A stretch of DNA of 64,000 nucleotides from Chryseobacterium sp. CH21 (GTDB lineage Bacteria > Bacteroidota > Bacteroidia > Flavobacteriales > Weeksellaceae). The stretch spans positions 1 through 64,000 of the forward strand of contig NZ_QICI01000029.1 in NCBI RefSeq assembly GCF_004119445.1. The letters are read 5' to 3'. Position 1 is the stretch's first letter, and each line of letters begins with the position of its first letter. The notes under the pieces were generated by a model, which was not told where the DNA came from, did no database searches, and saw only the letters and a list, made by a program, of their open reading frames with translations. Both the position numbers and the translations under genes were made by a program. Below are positions 34,641 through 44,659 of the stretch, piece after piece.

Positions 34641-35926
34641 ATGAAAAAAATATTTTTATAATAGCCATAATGCTAAGCAGCTTTGCAACTTATTCTGCAC
34701 AGACTGAGAAATTGGATAAGCTTTTTCAGGATTTTGAAAAAAATGGAAGAGTAACCTCTATCAACATCAAGAAACCAATGTTCAAACTATTGAATACCAT
34801 TGATGTGAATGATGCTTATATCGGAAAAATAAAACCTATCCTGAATGAAGTAGATGGTCTTAAAATTCTGATTATCCCTAAAATCACTTTTCCAGACCGT
34901 TTAAAAGATGAGAATCTTGCCAATATAAGAATGAACGAAGAGAAGACGGATCGGGTAAACAGAGCTCTACGATCTCTTAATTTCAATGAACTGATGTCCA
35001 TGAGCAGTGATGGAACTTCCATGAAGTTTCTGGCTGAAGAAGAAAGAGATAATTATCTTGAAAATCTTGTTTTCAACGTTGATTCCAAAGAAGAGAATAT
35101 TATTTTTATTCTCAACGGGAAAATGAAATTATCAGATGTCAATAAGATTATTAATTCTGGTGAAACAAGTACTTCTACGATGACCAGTACCACGAGAAGC
35201 AGCCTTACATCAGATAATACTTCTTCTTACCTGAATGGGGATAACAGAAATGTAGGTGAATTCTCAAAAATAGATGCCAGCGTAGGGGTAAACGTTACCT
35301 TCAAACAGGAAAATACAAGAAGTGTAAAAGTAATTGCTGATGCAGATAAGCTTCAATACGTTATCACTAAAGTGGAAAACGGAGTGTTGAGAATATATGT
35401 AGACAATAAAGGCGTTCGAAATCTGAGATTTAAAAACCTGAACGTGAATGTTTCTGCCCCTAGAATTGACGGTATAAAAACATCATCAGGCAGTGTATTT
35501 ACAGCAGTAAACCCGGTTACAGAAAAAAATATGGCAATTGAAGCAGAATCTGGTTCTATTATTAAAGGAACTTTCAATGTAAATCAGACTGCTGCAGTGG
35601 CCGTGAGTTCCGGTTCTGTTCTGGATGTGGATATTAAAACACCCAACCTGGCATTAGATACTTCCAGTGGTGCAAGTGTTAGCTTATCGGGAGAAGCTGC
35701 TTCTGCGGTGATTGATATAAGCAGTGGAGCATCCTGTAAAGCAGATGATCTTAAGATCAGTACCGCAGTAGTAGAATCTACTTCAGGGGCTAGCCTTTCT
35801 TTGCTGGTAACAGATAAGTTGAAAGTAAGTGTTTCATCAGGAGCTGCTGTAAAATTGAGAGGAAATCCTGAACTGGATGCTAAAATAGATAAAGTGTCCG
35901 GAGGAAGTTTCAGACAAATCAAATAA
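34641..35926 (+). CDS. DUF4252 + head-GIN (DUF2807-like) secreted protein, frame broken near 34647
   Basis: Main frame 34670-35926. Adding one A to the A7 run at 34644-34650 brings in the ATG at 34641 and a normal signal peptide (MKKNIFIIAIMLSSFATYSA). Residues about 20-160 are DUF4252-like (KLDKLFQDFEKNGRVTSINI). Residues about 200-425 are a head-GIN/DUF2807-type beta-helix (FSKIDASVGVNVTFKQ start). Its turns show about eight copies of a Ser-Ser-Gly-Ser/Ala pattern at 18-22 residue steps (TSSGSVF, SSGSVL, SSGASV, SSGASC, TSGASL, SSGAAV). Third gene of the sigma-factor operon and likely a surface or periplasmic target. Confidence 0.8.
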
Positions 35927-35937
35927 AAAACTAACCT

Positions 35938-36441
35938 ATGAAAACTCTTAAACACATTTTTCTGACTATTCTGACAATGGGATTGTTTCAGTCATGTATT
36001 GTTTCAGAAAAACCGAATATAGATTTTTTCCAGAATTCAAAATATGATTTCAAGGGAGCGCAGTTTGCCAGTATTAATGTACCTATGGTTCTGGCTAAAT
36101 CTTATATTAAGAAAGCCCTGAGAGAAGAAGGAGAAAGTGAAGAGACCATAGATCTGGTTAAGAAGGCTTCCAAAATAAAAGTACTTACCGTAACCAACGG
36201 AAGCAAAGAAATGCTAAATGATTACGCCCGGTTTTTGAATAATAACCATTATGAAGAATGGGCCAGCATAAAACATGAAGGAGACGATATCAACATACGG
36301 GTAAAACAGGACGGAGAAATTATTAAAAATATGCTGATTACTGTAGGTTCCAGTAAGAATGAAATGGTGTTTGTAGATGTGAAAGGAAATTTTACGGCCA
36401 ATGATATTTCAAAAATGATTAATTCTGTTTCTGATAAATAA
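35938..36441 (+). CDS. DUF4252-family lipoprotein
   Basis: 167 aa with lipobox LTMGLFQSCIVSEK. The body matches the DUF4252 unit of the preceding gene: ASINVPMVLAKSYIKKALRE, KASKIKVLTVTNGSKEM, WASIKHEGDDINIRVKQDGE, and MLITVGSSKNEMVFVDVKGNF. Function unknown. The family is usually encoded beside ECF sigma factors in Bacteroidota. 11 bases after the head-GIN gene, same operon. Confidence 0.85.
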   Translation: MKTLKHIFLTILTMGLFQSCIVSEKPNIDFFQNSKYDFKGAQFASINVPMVLAKSYIKKALREEGESEETIDLVKKASKIKVLTVTNGSKEMLNDYARFLNNNHYEEWASIKHEGDDINIRVKQDGEIIKNMLITVGSSKNEMVFVDVKGNFTANDISKMINSVSDK

Positions 36442-36465
36442 TCTACAACCTTGAATATTTAGAGC

Positions 36466-37170
36466 ATGGAAAAATTAATAAGAGAAGTCCGCATCCTTAA
36501 AATCTATGCCGTTGTACTTACCATACTATGTGCCATGTTTTTCTTCCTTGCATTTAAAAATCAGCCTTCCAACGAACGCTTTAAAGAAATAGATGTAGAA
36601 CGTATCAATATCGTTGAGAAAGACGGAACATTAAAGATGGTCATCAGTAACAAAGAGCGCCAGCACCCCGGTTTGGTGAATCATAAAGAGCTGAAACCAA
36701 GGGAGAGAGAAGCAGGGCTTATTTTCTTCAATTCTATGGGAGACGAATGTGGAGGTCTTGTATATGATGGCAATGAAAAAGAATCCGGAATGGTGTATTC
36801 TGTAGATCAGAGAAACACAGATCAGATCATGCAGCTTCAGTATTTTGAAGGATCCGGAAAAGATAAAAACAGAGTATATGGATTAAAACTTTGGGACCGT
36901 CCCGATGATTTTCCTCTGGAAGATATTATTAAGTTTGAAGACTCTCTGAAAAAATTAAATGATCCGGCTGCAAGTAAAAAAGCCTATGCAAAACTTAGAG
37001 AAGAAGGAAAACTTACCAATGAACGCTTCTTTGCTGGTAAAACTGCCGCTGGTGATGTAGGGATCTTTATCCGTGATACCAAAGGGAAGGTAAGATTAAA
37101 ACTGTACGTTGATAAAAATAATCAAACCCATATTGAGAATCTTGATGAAAGCGGAAATCTCGTCAAATAA
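36466..37170 (+). CDS. Membrane-anchored hypothetical protein
   Basis: 234 aa. A single N-terminal transmembrane anchor (ILKIYAVVLTILCAMFFFLAF, about 10-30) is followed by a soluble domain. In that domain a short motif recurs: ERINIVEKDGTLKMVISNKE near 45-65, FFNSMGDECGGLVYDGNE near 90-108, and IFIRDTKGKVRLKLYVDKNN near 205-225, each with a strand-turn-strand built on DG/KG. I do not recognise a family. It closes the five-gene sigma-factor cluster (24 bases after DUF4252) and is followed by a terminator. Confidence 0.65.
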   Translation: MEKLIREVRILKIYAVVLTILCAMFFFLAFKNQPSNERFKEIDVERINIVEKDGTLKMVISNKERQHPGLVNHKELKPREREAGLIFFNSMGDECGGLVYDGNEKESGMVYSVDQRNTDQIMQLQYFEGSGKDKNRVYGLKLWDRPDDFPLEDIIKFEDSLKKLNDPAASKKAYAKLREEGKLTNERFFAGKTAAGDVGIFIRDTKGKVRLKLYVDKNNQTHIENLDESGNLVK

Positions 37171-37238
37171 ACCATTCATGTTCATTATTTAATAAATAAC
37201 TCAAGTAGTTTCATACTTATTCAATTATTTTGTATCAT

Positions 37239-37266
37239 AACCGTTCTGACAAAAGAACGGTTTTTC
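37239..37266 (+). terminator. Terminator of the sigma-factor operon
   Basis: aaccgttct / agaacggtt hairpin followed by tttcg, about 70 bases past the stop at 37170. Confidence 0.75.
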
Positions 37267-37337
37267 GATTTAAGTTATTGATTATTAAATTTTATTTAAA
37301 CTATTAAAAAGGATTTTCATATCTCACCAAAATAACC

Positions 37338-37345
37338 TAATTTTG
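37338..37345 (+). promoter_or_regulatory. -7 box of guaB
   Basis: TAATTTTG, 14 bases upstream of the guaB ATG, matches TAnnTTTG. Short leader typical of this phylum. Confidence 0.5.
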
Positions 37346-37359
37346 CAAAGAAAGTAAAG

Positions 37360-38820
37360 ATGTCTATTCATAACAAAATTGTAGAGACAGCCATCACTTT
37401 CGATGACGTTCTTCTAGTCCCTTCTTATTCAGAAGTTTTACCTAACCAGGTTTCATTAAAATCAAGACTTACCGACAAAATCACGCTGAATGTTCCGATA
37501 GTTTCCGCTGCGATGGACACCGTTACAGAAGCTGATCTGGCTATTGCCTTAGCAAGAGTTGGAGGGTTAGGATTTATCCACAAAAACATGACGATCGCTG
37601 AGCAGGCAGCTCAGGTAAACCGAGTGAAGCGTTCCGAAAACGGAATGATCTCAGATCCGGTTACCCTATCTAAAGATCATACGTTAGGAGAAGCTAAAAA
37701 TCTTATGTCAAGATATAAGATTTCTGGTCTTCCTGTAGTAGATGCTGATAATGTTCTGATCGGAATTATTACCAACAGAGATGTAAAATATCAGGAAAAT
37801 CTTGATATGAAAGTTGAAGAGATCATGACGAAAGACAACCTGATCACTTCCGACAAAGATACCAACCTTGAAAAGGCAAAAGAAATCCTTCTTAAGAACA
37901 GAGTTGAAAAACTTCCTATCGTAGATAAAGACAATAAACTTGTAGGTTTAATTACCATCAAGGATATCGACAATCAATTGGAGTATCCGAATGCTAATAA
38001 AGACGAAAATGGTCGTCTTATCGTTGGTGCAGGAGTAGGCGTAGGAGAAGATACATTAACGAGAATTGAAGCGTTGGTACAGGCAGGAGTTGATATCGTA
38101 GCAATCGATTCTGCACATGGTCATTCTAAAGGAGTTTTAGATAAAATTTCTGAAATCAGAAAAGCATATCCGAACCTTGATATTGTAGGAGGAAATATCG
38201 TAACTGCAGATGCTGCCAAAGATCTTATTGCAGCAGGAGCAAACGTATTAAAAGTAGGAGTAGGACCTGGATCTATCTGTACAACCAGAGTAGTGGCCGG
38301 TGTAGGAGTTCCTCAGCTATCCGCAATCTATAACGTATACGAATATGCTAAATCTCAGAATGTAGCGGTAATTGGTGATGGTGGTATCAAACTTTCAGGA
38401 GATATCGTTAAAGCAATTGCCAGTGGAGCAGGTGCAGTAATGTTAGGTTCACTTTTAGCAGGTACAGATGAAGCTCCGGGAGAAGAAATTATCTTCCAGG
38501 GAAGAAAATTCAAATCTTACCAGGGAATGGGAAGCCTTTCAGCAATGAAGAGAGGAGGTAAAGAAAGATATTTCCAGAGTGAGGCTAAAAAATTCGTTCC
38601 TGAAGGAATTGAAGGAAGAGTTCCTCACAAAGGAAAATTGGAAGATGTGATCTTCCAGTTGACTGGAGGTCTGAGAGCTGGTATGGGATACTGTGGAGCA
38701 AAAGATATTGAAACGCTTCAGAGAGATTCCAAATTGGTAATGATTACCGGAAGCGGATTGAAAGAATCTCACCCGCATGATGTAATTATCACACAGGAAG
38801 CTCCGAATTATTCTTTATAA
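37360..38820 (+). CDS. guaB: Inosine-5'-monophosphate dehydrogenase
   Basis: 486 aa. Converts IMP to XMP with NAD, the first committed step of GMP synthesis (cytoplasm). The N-terminal core begins [18 protein letters not shown]. Two CBS domains (about 95-210: [20 protein letters not shown] and [20 protein letters not shown]) are inserted in the TIM barrel. The catalytic Cys is in [18 protein letters not shown], with the flap region ([10 protein letters not shown]) near residue 400. Length matches the family. Monocistronic between its own promoter box and terminator. Confidence 0.97.
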   Translation: MSIHNKIVETAITFDDVLLVPSYSEVLPNQVSLKSRLTDKITLNVPIVSAAMDTVTEADLAIALARVGGLGFIHKNMTIAEQAAQVNRVKRSENGMISDPVTLSKDHTLGEAKNLMSRYKISGLPVVDADNVLIGIITNRDVKYQENLDMKVEEIMTKDNLITSDKDTNLEKAKEILLKNRVEKLPIVDKDNKLVGLITIKDIDNQLEYPNANKDENGRLIVGAGVGVGEDTLTRIEALVQAGVDIVAIDSAHGHSKGVLDKISEIRKAYPNLDIVGGNIVTADAAKDLIAAGANVLKVGVGPGSICTTRVVAGVGVPQLSAIYNVYEYAKSQNVAVIGDGGIKLSGDIVKAIASGAGAVMLGSLLAGTDEAPGEEIIFQGRKFKSYQGMGSLSAMKRGGKERYFQSEAKKFVPEGIEGRVPHKGKLEDVIFQLTGGLRAGMGYCGAKDIETLQRDSKLVMITGSGLKESHPHDVIITQEAPNYSL

Positions 38821-38843
38821 AATTATAATTGAATTTATATAGT

Positions 38844-38872
38844 AAAAACCGCACAAATTGTGCGGTTTTTTT
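38844..38872 (+). terminator. Terminator of guaB
   Basis: aaaccgcaca / tgtgcggttt with a short loop and a seven-T run, 24 bases after the stop. Confidence 0.85.
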
Positions 38873-39169
38873 ATTTTATGATTTTATATTAACAATATGA
38901 ATGTTAGTATTTTATTTTTATATTTAAACTTTTTGTCATTATTTATATATTTTGTTTTTGTTTATATTCTTACGAATTTTTTAATTAATTTAATGCTGTT
39001 TTACCATGATTGTAATTTCATTTTAAGCATTGAATGTGACAAAAATCAATGTTTTTCTGCTAGCTGTAGTAAAGTTTTAAAATTTAAATTAAATTTTGTG
39101 TTAAATATTATTACGTAAGTCGTAAATATTATAAATTTGCAACCTATTTAATTTTTTTAAATTACTATA
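38873..39169. other. AT-rich intergenic region with a -7 box (39132-39139)
   Basis: Very AT-rich, with no supported gene. TAAATTTG at 39132-39139 matches TAnnTTTG and is placed for transcription of the metalloprotease gene, 30 bases before its ATG. No well-spaced -33 element was seen. Confidence 0.45.
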
Positions 39170-41037
39170 ATGAAGAAAACTATACTTTGTGGGGCATTGT
39201 TACTTTCCCTATCGGTATCAGCACAGCAAAAAAAAGATTGGTGTGATTTTGATAGCGAGCAAAGAGTACACCAGAAACAGAATGGGGAAATTGACGAAAT
39301 GATTCGCAATATCCGTAATAGAGTTATCAGCAGTAATCAAAATACAACCGCTAAAAATGGAAGTGCATACAAAATTGTAAACGGAGTTTATGAAATTCCT
39401 GTTGTAGTACACGTGATAACACCTACTGGTGCTGCTCTTGGAACTGCTTACAATAAAACAGATGCACAAATTCAGGCATGGCTGGATCATTGTAATCAAA
39501 TGTATGCAGGTACTTATCAGTGGGCTCAGGGAGTTCCAGCTGATTTTGGTAACGCTGCTACAATGCCGATCAAATTAGTGTTGGCAAAAAGAGACCCTAA
39601 CTGTAATGCTACTACCGGAATTGTAAGATATAACGGTGGAGCTCTTGCAGGATATGATGCAAACGGTGTGAACCGTAGCGGAACAGCTGGTGTTACTACA
39701 GCACAAATTAAAACAATTGCACCACACTGGCCGGAAGCTTCTTACTTTAACATCTATATTATGAACAAAGTAGATGGAGGAGGAACTTATGGTATCATGG
39801 GGTGGGCAGGACTGCCTCAGAATCCTGATTCTTCATACGAGTCTTTCATGAAGTCTTTTGTAGTTACTCTACAGGATGATATTACTTTGGCTCACGAATT
39901 TGGACACAGTATGGGGTTGTTGCATACTTTTGGAAATGCTAACCCTAATGCACCACAAGGAGATGCTACTACAACTTATTGCCCACCTACTACTAATAAC
40001 TGTGCTACAGATGATGATCAGGTTTGTGATACAGAAAGATCAAGAAGTTTGCTTAATGATCCGGCACCTACAAACAGCAATATGAATTATTGTACAGGTA
40101 CAAACTATCAGGGAGTACAGTACAATATGATGAATTATACCAACCCAATAGCATTTAAGTTTACTAATGGACAACATGACAGAGCAGCTCTTTATTTTTT
40201 CTTATTGAGAGGAGCGCTAAGTACTTCATTAGGAGCAACGGCTCCTAGTGTTGCAGCTGCTGTAGGTACACCTATTGCTGCAACTTGTAACCCAAGTGGT
40301 ATCTTAAATACAACAAGTAATTATTTTGTAGGACCAACTCTTGTAAAATTAGGAGCTATTAATAATGGATCTGTAGGATACTGGCAAGGTGCTCCTGTTT
40401 TTATGAAGATTACACGGGAGCGAGCTGTCTGAAAGCTACATCTACAGAGCTTTTAGCATCAGGTACTCATAACCTTCAAGTAAATGTAACAGATTCAAAT
40501 AATGATGTAAGAGTTTGGATTGACTATAATAATAACGGAACATTCGAATCTTCTGAATTGGTAGCTTCTGGTGATAATATTATTGCAGATCCGGTTACGG
40601 CAATCGGTACTTACAATACTACTATTACGGCTCCGGCTTCAGCAGTGCTTAATACACCATTGAGAATGAGAGTTCTTGTAGATGACGATAACACTAACAT
40701 GACTCCTTGTGGACAATTAAAGTATGGGCAGGTTGAAGATTATACGGTGAAATTTGTTACCAACTTAGGAACAAGTGAAGTGAAAGCAGATAACAGTGAT
40801 TTAACAGTTTATCCAAACCCTGTTTCAACCGGAGACAAAATTTTCATTAAAGCTAAAAATGGTAAAAACCTGAAAGTTTCTATTTCTGATATGTCAGGAA
40901 GATTGGTATCAAGCCCATCTGTATCTGAAGAAGGAAATGGAGTTTTCAAAGTAGACCAGCAGTTAGAAAAAGGAGTATATATGATTCAGGTTTCTAACGG
41001 AAAAGATTCTAAATCTTCTAAATTGATCATCAAATAA
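39170..41037 (+). CDS. Secreted M43-type (cytophagalysin-like) metalloprotease with T9SS sorting domain, frame broken near 40406
   Basis: Signal peptide LLSLSVSAQ. The catalytic zinc motif is HEFGHSMGLLH (near residue 243) with a downstream Met-turn segment (YNMMNYTN), as in pappalysin/cytophagalysin M43 enzymes. The frame stops at 40432. Adding one A to the AA at 40406-40407 gives DYTGASCLKATSTELLASGT and joins the second frame, which holds a GEVED-type domain (RVWIDYNNNGTFESSE, QLKYGQVEDYTVKF) and a T9SS C-terminal sorting domain (TVYPNPVSTGDKIF, KGVYMIQVSNGKDSKSSKLIIK). The whole protein is about 622 aa. Secreted through the outer membrane and probably surface-attached or released. Monocistronic. 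Confidence 0.88.
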
Positions 41038-41064
41038 TTTTGATCAAGTTTAAAATAAATACAG

Positions 41065-41094
41065 AAGTCCCCATTCAAACGGGGACTTTTTTTA
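41065..41094 (+). terminator. Terminator after the M43-type protease gene
   Basis: aagtcccc / ggggactt hairpin then seven T. It borders the stop of the convergent KTSC gene and may serve both. Confidence 0.85.
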
Positions 41095-41289
41095 TTCAAT
41101 CTTAGTATATTTAAATCTGGGCTTGATAATCTTGTTAAGAAACTGGTCTTTAGATTTTGCCTTCCCAAACTTTTCAATAATCTCAGGCGAAACTTTAAAA
41201 TAATCATAGATCGCTCCTGACTGATAAATAATTCTTAATATTTCAGTCTCAGGAAAATAGATGAAATGATTGACAACACTTGAAGGCAT
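41092..41289 (-). CDS. KTSC-domain small protein
   Basis: 65 aa. MPSSVVNHFIYFPETEILRI, followed by YQSGAIYDYFKVSPEI and AKSKDQFLNKIIKPRFKY, matches the KTSC domain (a short domain related to the end of lysyl-tRNA synthetase, also found alone). It is proposed to bind nucleic acid, but its function is unproven. Cytoplasmic. Convergent with the protease gene. Confidence 0.8.
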   Translation of the reverse strand: MPSSVVNHFIYFPETEILRIIYQSGAIYDYFKVSPEIIEKFGKAKSKDQFLNKIIKPRFKYTKIE

Positions 41290-41328
41290 ACAATAGTTTA
41301 TACAAAAAATGTTCCCTGTCTAAAAAAT

Positions 41329-41356
41329 AAAGCCTTCAGTATTTCTGAAAGCTTTA
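41329..41356 (-). terminator. Terminator after the collar/T9SS gene pair
   Basis: aaagccttcag / ctgaaagcttt stem. On the minus strand it is followed by attttttag. Lies 27 bases beyond the stop at 41383. Confidence 0.7.
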
Positions 41357-41382
41357 ATAATTGATTCCTCTTGAAAAGGGAT

Positions 41383-42075
41383 TTATTTTTTAACAAATTT
41401 AAACTGGTGAGTCTGAAAATTCCTAGTGCTGATTTTCAGGACATATCCACCAGGAACCAGTTGAGAAACATCAATCTTCGCATCAAACGCTTCAGACTTT
41501 ATCAAACGGCCGTCAATATTGTAAATCTGGATTGATAACCCATCATCAATGCCTGAAATATTGATGAAATCCGTTACAGGATTAGGATAAATCTGAATTT
41601 TATTTTTCGAATACTCTGATGTTCCTAATGTTGAGCTCTGCACATCACCAGTCATGGTAGAATTTACTGCAGTAAGGTTACCGCCGCATTGTCCGCCTGT
41701 AGCTGTTGTATTCTCTATCCAGGTTCCGATAGTATTACCCGGAGGGATCGGGATTGAGTTATTTCCTGTCGAATTGTAATAGATTAAAGCCGGATTGGCA
41801 AAAGTTCCATTTCCATCATCTGCAATAAATTCCCATCTTGTAAGAGTATTGTTCCATTGAATTTTAAATTCACAGGTTCCTAATCCCCCACAATCTTGTC
41901 CGCCATCAATAGGAGTCGTCATATAGATATTCTTATTAAAGGAATCTACTCCCGTTTTGTTAAATACATACGTATTAGGAGGGCTGCTAAACAGATTAGG
42001 ACATCCGGTAAAAGTTATTGTCTGCGTAAAAGCTGAGCTTCCCAGGGCAAGACATACTAAGTAAAGAATTTTCAT
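41383..42075 (-). CDS. Secreted protein with T9SS C-terminal sorting domain
   Basis: 230 aa from the ATG at 42075, chosen because MKILYLVCLALGSSAFTQ is a proper signal peptide; an upstream ATG at 42123 would run into the previous gene. The mature part has two Cys-Gly rich loops (DGGQDCGGLGTCEF, GGQCGGNLTAVNS) and no recognised domain. The C-terminus is a type A sorting domain (QIYPNPVTDFINISG, IQIYNIDGRLIKSE, VPGGYVLKI). Function unknown. It follows the collar-protein gene by 5 bases, so the two are probably co-expressed and may work together at the cell surface. Confidence 0.78.
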   Translation of the reverse strand: MKILYLVCLALGSSAFTQTITFTGCPNLFSSPPNTYVFNKTGVDSFNKNIYMTTPIDGGQDCGGLGTCEFKIQWNNTLTRWEFIADDGNGTFANPALIYYNSTGNNSIPIPPGNTIGTWIENTTATGGQCGGNLTAVNSTMTGDVQSSTLGTSEYSKNKIQIYPNPVTDFINISGIDDGLSIQIYNIDGRLIKSEAFDAKIDVSQLVPGGYVLKISTRNFQTHQFKFVKK

Positions 42076-42080
42076 AGCTG

Positions 42081-42674
42081 TTAGTTTTGTGATGGAAACA
42101 CCCCTACTAATGAAATAATACATTTCAGCGTAATAAACGGAGGTCTGTTTTCATGGGGCTGGCTGCCACCGGTGTTGTTTACCATTGTACTCTTCATGGT
42201 AGTGTTAGCTGCTGCATCAGAATACTCTTTGTCCAGAACTTTGGTATCTGCCGGAAGACTGTTGGTTGGAGAATTCTGATTTCCCTCGGCTGTTACGGCA
42301 TTTACCGTGTGGCTATGGGCCGGCATTTGTGTTACCAATAATGTTACGCTTTCAGTTCCTCCGGTTTGTCCCATGGTATAAGTAGTAGGTCCTCCCGGAG
42401 CCTGACCGTTATGAACAAGTACTCTTCCTCTCATATCTGGCAGAGCGAAAGTGGTCGTTCCGTTTCCTCCATAAGTAGTTCCCAAAAGAGAAAAGAGAGC
42501 TTGGTTTTGTGCAATAGACAGAAGCTGCCCGTCACATGATGCCCAATTTTTAGGAACAAAATTATAGGGTACAAAAGCAATTTGCCCCAAATAAGGATCC
42601 GATGCCTGAGCTTTTAAGGAAGAAGTGAATGCACTGCTGATCAGCAGTGTACATGCAATAAATAAGTTTTTCAT
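42081..42674 (-). CDS. Exported phage-tail-collar-domain (microcystin-dependent protein-like) protein
   Basis: 197 aa with signal peptide (LISSAFTSSLKAQ). Residues 30-100 form a tail-collar fold: LGQIAFVPYNFVPKNWASCDG, LSIAQNQALFSLLGTTYGGN, TFALPDMRGRVLVH. MPAHSHTVNAV and the RPPFITLKCIISLVG ending are standard for the MdpB/collar family. In phages the domain joins tail and fibre. In bacteria, exported forms occur with unknown function. There are no other phage genes around, so this is not a prophage. Followed by a T9SS-sorted protein 5 bases downstream. Confidence 0.85.
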   Translation of the reverse strand: MKNLFIACTLLISSAFTSSLKAQASDPYLGQIAFVPYNFVPKNWASCDGQLLSIAQNQALFSLLGTTYGGNGTTTFALPDMRGRVLVHNGQAPGGPTTYTMGQTGGTESVTLLVTQMPAHSHTVNAVTAEGNQNSPTNSLPADTKVLDKEYSDAAANTTMKSTMVNNTGGSQPHENRPPFITLKCIISLVGVFPSQN

Positions 42675-42736
42675 GATGACAAGGTTTTAATTAGTATAAA
42701 TTTATAAAATATTTTACATAAAACGTTTATAAATAA

Positions 42737-42766
42737 AAAAACCTTTCATTTTATAGTGAAAGGTTG
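42737..42766 (-). terminator. Terminator after the DUF4407-like gene
   Basis: aacctttca / tgaaaggtt hairpin. On the minus strand it is followed by seven T. Lies between the stop at 42836 and the collar gene. Confidence 0.8.
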
Positions 42767-42835
42767 GATTTTATTTATTGAAATTAACTTTTTTATAGTT
42801 TTTTTCTCTAATGTATTACTCTTTGAAAATTAACT

Positions 42836-43906
42836 TTAATTTTTCAGATTATCCTTAAAATCCTCGATCCTGAAATCGGTTAAAGCATTTCCTTTTTCAA
42901 TTTTTTCTTTAGAGTAAAGCCTGAAATCATTTTCTGTTTTTTCCAGAAGATAATCATAAGGTCCTATATGAGAAATTAGTTTTACTAACACTGGAGAAAT
43001 TTCAAGACAGATAAATAATCCCATGATAAAAGAGGCTGCAAGACCTATTATGGCAGAATTTTTTCCAAGTTCATCCAATGCCTGGAGCCTTGCTGCAAAT
43101 CCATTGAATTTATCTTCAAAAGTCTCAGTAGATTTCCTTTCTGTTTCCAGATTAGTGTATACTTTAGAAATTTCTTTATCCAGATACTCTAGTCTTGGAG
43201 CAGCCTGTTTTTGATAATTTTCCAGATCCTGCTTACGTTGTTCTTTTAATTCCTGTTTACGTTTGGCATTGGGTCCGTAACCTTCTTTTCCACTGGTTAA
43301 TCCAGATTGTTTTCCGAGAATTTCTTTTTCAAGCTCTACTGAAGCTGAATCATATGCCTGCTGATATTGGGCAATTTTTCCGGAAATTTGCTGTTTTTCT
43401 GTTTCAAAGGGTCCGCTTTGTTGAAGAATTCTTCCGTTCATCTCCCCTTGAAGCTGTTTTTTATTTCTTTGGATAATGGTATTCAGCTGCTTGTTTACCT
43501 CTTTCTCAAAAATTTTAAGCTCTAATGGTTTTGAAATAATGATCCCTAAAAATGTAGCAAGGATAAGTCGTGGGATAGCCATCAGGATCTGATTCCACCA
43601 GGTTCCTGTCTTTTTGATCGAAGAAACAATATAACGGTCAAGATTGAAGATCATTAATCCCCATAGAATTCCAAATCCTATGGAAGCCCAGATATTATCA
43701 AATACTGTATACATAGCATACCCTGCAGACAAAGTAGCAAATACTGCTGTGAAAAGTACAATCCCTCCAATCCCGGAGAACTTATTCCATTCACTCGGCG
43801 TTTTTCTTAAAATATGGATGTTCCCTCCGGAACATACCATCAGAAACTTTTGGAACCAGTTTATTGTATGAGTTCCTTGATTTATAGTTTGTTGGTTTGT
43901 TTTCAT
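42836..43906 (-). CDS. DUF4407-like multi-span membrane protein
   Basis: 356 aa from the ATG at 43906 (an upstream ATG at 43924 would lie inside the promoter region). Hydrophobic segments at about 45-90 (GGIVLFTAVFATLSAGYAM, IWASIGFGILWGLMIFNLDR) and about 105-125, and one near 295-320 (IIGLAASFIMGLFICLEISPV). Between them lies a long charged coiled coil (about 145-275, KQLNTIIQRNKKQLQGEMNG). This fits DUF4407. Function unknown; the layout suggests an inner-membrane scaffold with a large soluble helical part. Confidence 0.8.
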   Translation of the reverse strand: MKTNQQTINQGTHTINWFQKFLMVCSGGNIHILRKTPSEWNKFSGIGGIVLFTAVFATLSAGYAMYTVFDNIWASIGFGILWGLMIFNLDRYIVSSIKKTGTWWNQILMAIPRLILATFLGIIISKPLELKIFEKEVNKQLNTIIQRNKKQLQGEMNGRILQQSGPFETEKQQISGKIAQYQQAYDSASVELEKEILGKQSGLTSGKEGYGPNAKRKQELKEQRKQDLENYQKQAAPRLEYLDKEISKVYTNLETERKSTETFEDKFNGFAARLQALDELGKNSAIIGLAASFIMGLFICLEISPVLVKLISHIGPYDYLLEKTENDFRLYSKEKIEKGNALTDFRIEDFKDNLKN

Positions 43907-43921
43907 AACTGAAAATTTATA

Positions 43922-43948
43922 CAAAGGTAGTACTAAAAATCATACCAA
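43922..43948 (-). promoter_or_regulatory. Promoter of the DUF4407-like gene
   Basis: On the minus strand TTG (43948-43946) is followed after 16 bases by TACCTTTG (43929-43922), a fair TTG-N16-TAnnTTTG match. Confidence 0.55.
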
Positions 43949-44043
43949 TGTAAAAGATAGTATTATGTTTTACCAAGTAATTGTGCGTTTTGTCATTTTT
44001 TATTGTGAATCAGTTTTTTAAGAATCAGAGGAAAAAGACAGAA

Positions 44044-44597
44044 TTACTTTAATCTATCAGGATTCTGTTTCAGGAAACTTTCCCATCCGGAATAGGACTT
44101 AGTGTCTGATATCGTTCCGGAATTAAAATGATGACATACTGCAACAGCAAGCCCGTCGGAAGCATCTAAATATTTTGTGGGGAACTCCTTTAAGTTAAGT
44201 AGATTCTGGAGCATTCCTGCAACCTGCTCTTTACTGGCATTTCCGTTTCCGGTGATGGCCATTTTGATTTTTTAGGAGAATATTCAGTAATAGGAATATT
44301 TCTGTAAAGGCTGGCAGCCATAGCAACTCCCTGTGCACGGCCCAATTTCAGCATACTTTGTACATTCTTTCCAAAGAAAGGAGCTTCCAGAGCTACTTCA
44401 TCTGGATGAAACTCGTCAATAAGAGATAATGTTCTTTCAAAAATATATTTGAGTTTCGTTTCGTGATTAGGATATTTCTTTAAAATAAGCTCATGGATAG
44501 AAACCATCTCCATTTTTCCTTTTTTTATGGAAATAATACCAAATCCCATTACTGTAGTTCCCGGGTCAATACCTAAAATTATTTTCTCTGAAATCAT
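44044..44597 (-). CDS. ruvC: Holliday junction endodeoxyribonuclease RuvC, frame broken near 44270
   Basis: Two overlapping frames (44597-44190 and 44262-44044) form one RuvC of about 184 aa when one base is added to the T6 run at 44268-44273, giving YSPKKIKMAITGNGNASKEQ. Catalytic acidic residues: Asp in ILGIDPGTTVMGFG, Glu in VALEAPFFGKN, Asp pair in YLDASDGLAVAVCHH. Resolves Holliday junctions with RuvAB in the cytoplasm. Because the gene is widely conserved and both parts are well preserved, the break is likely a sequence error. Confidence 0.93.
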
Positions 44598-44659
44598 TGC
44601 CCCAAATATAGTGCTTTCTAGACTTTAAGTATAAAAAAGTATTTTACTGAATTTTCATT

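Noticed and set aside
38897..39118. 73-aa plus-strand frame in the guaB-metalloprotease gap
   Set aside because: Very AT-rich, hydrophobic low-complexity sequence without promoter or homology cues; intergenic noise is more likely.
39170..41037. Programmed frameshift in the metalloprotease gene
   Set aside because: No slippery heptamer or pseudoknot was seen, and the same one-base pattern recurs in many unrelated genes.
42081..42674. Prophage remnant suggested by the tail-collar domain
   Set aside because: No capsid, terminase, integrase or other phage gene is present, and the protein has a secretion signal.
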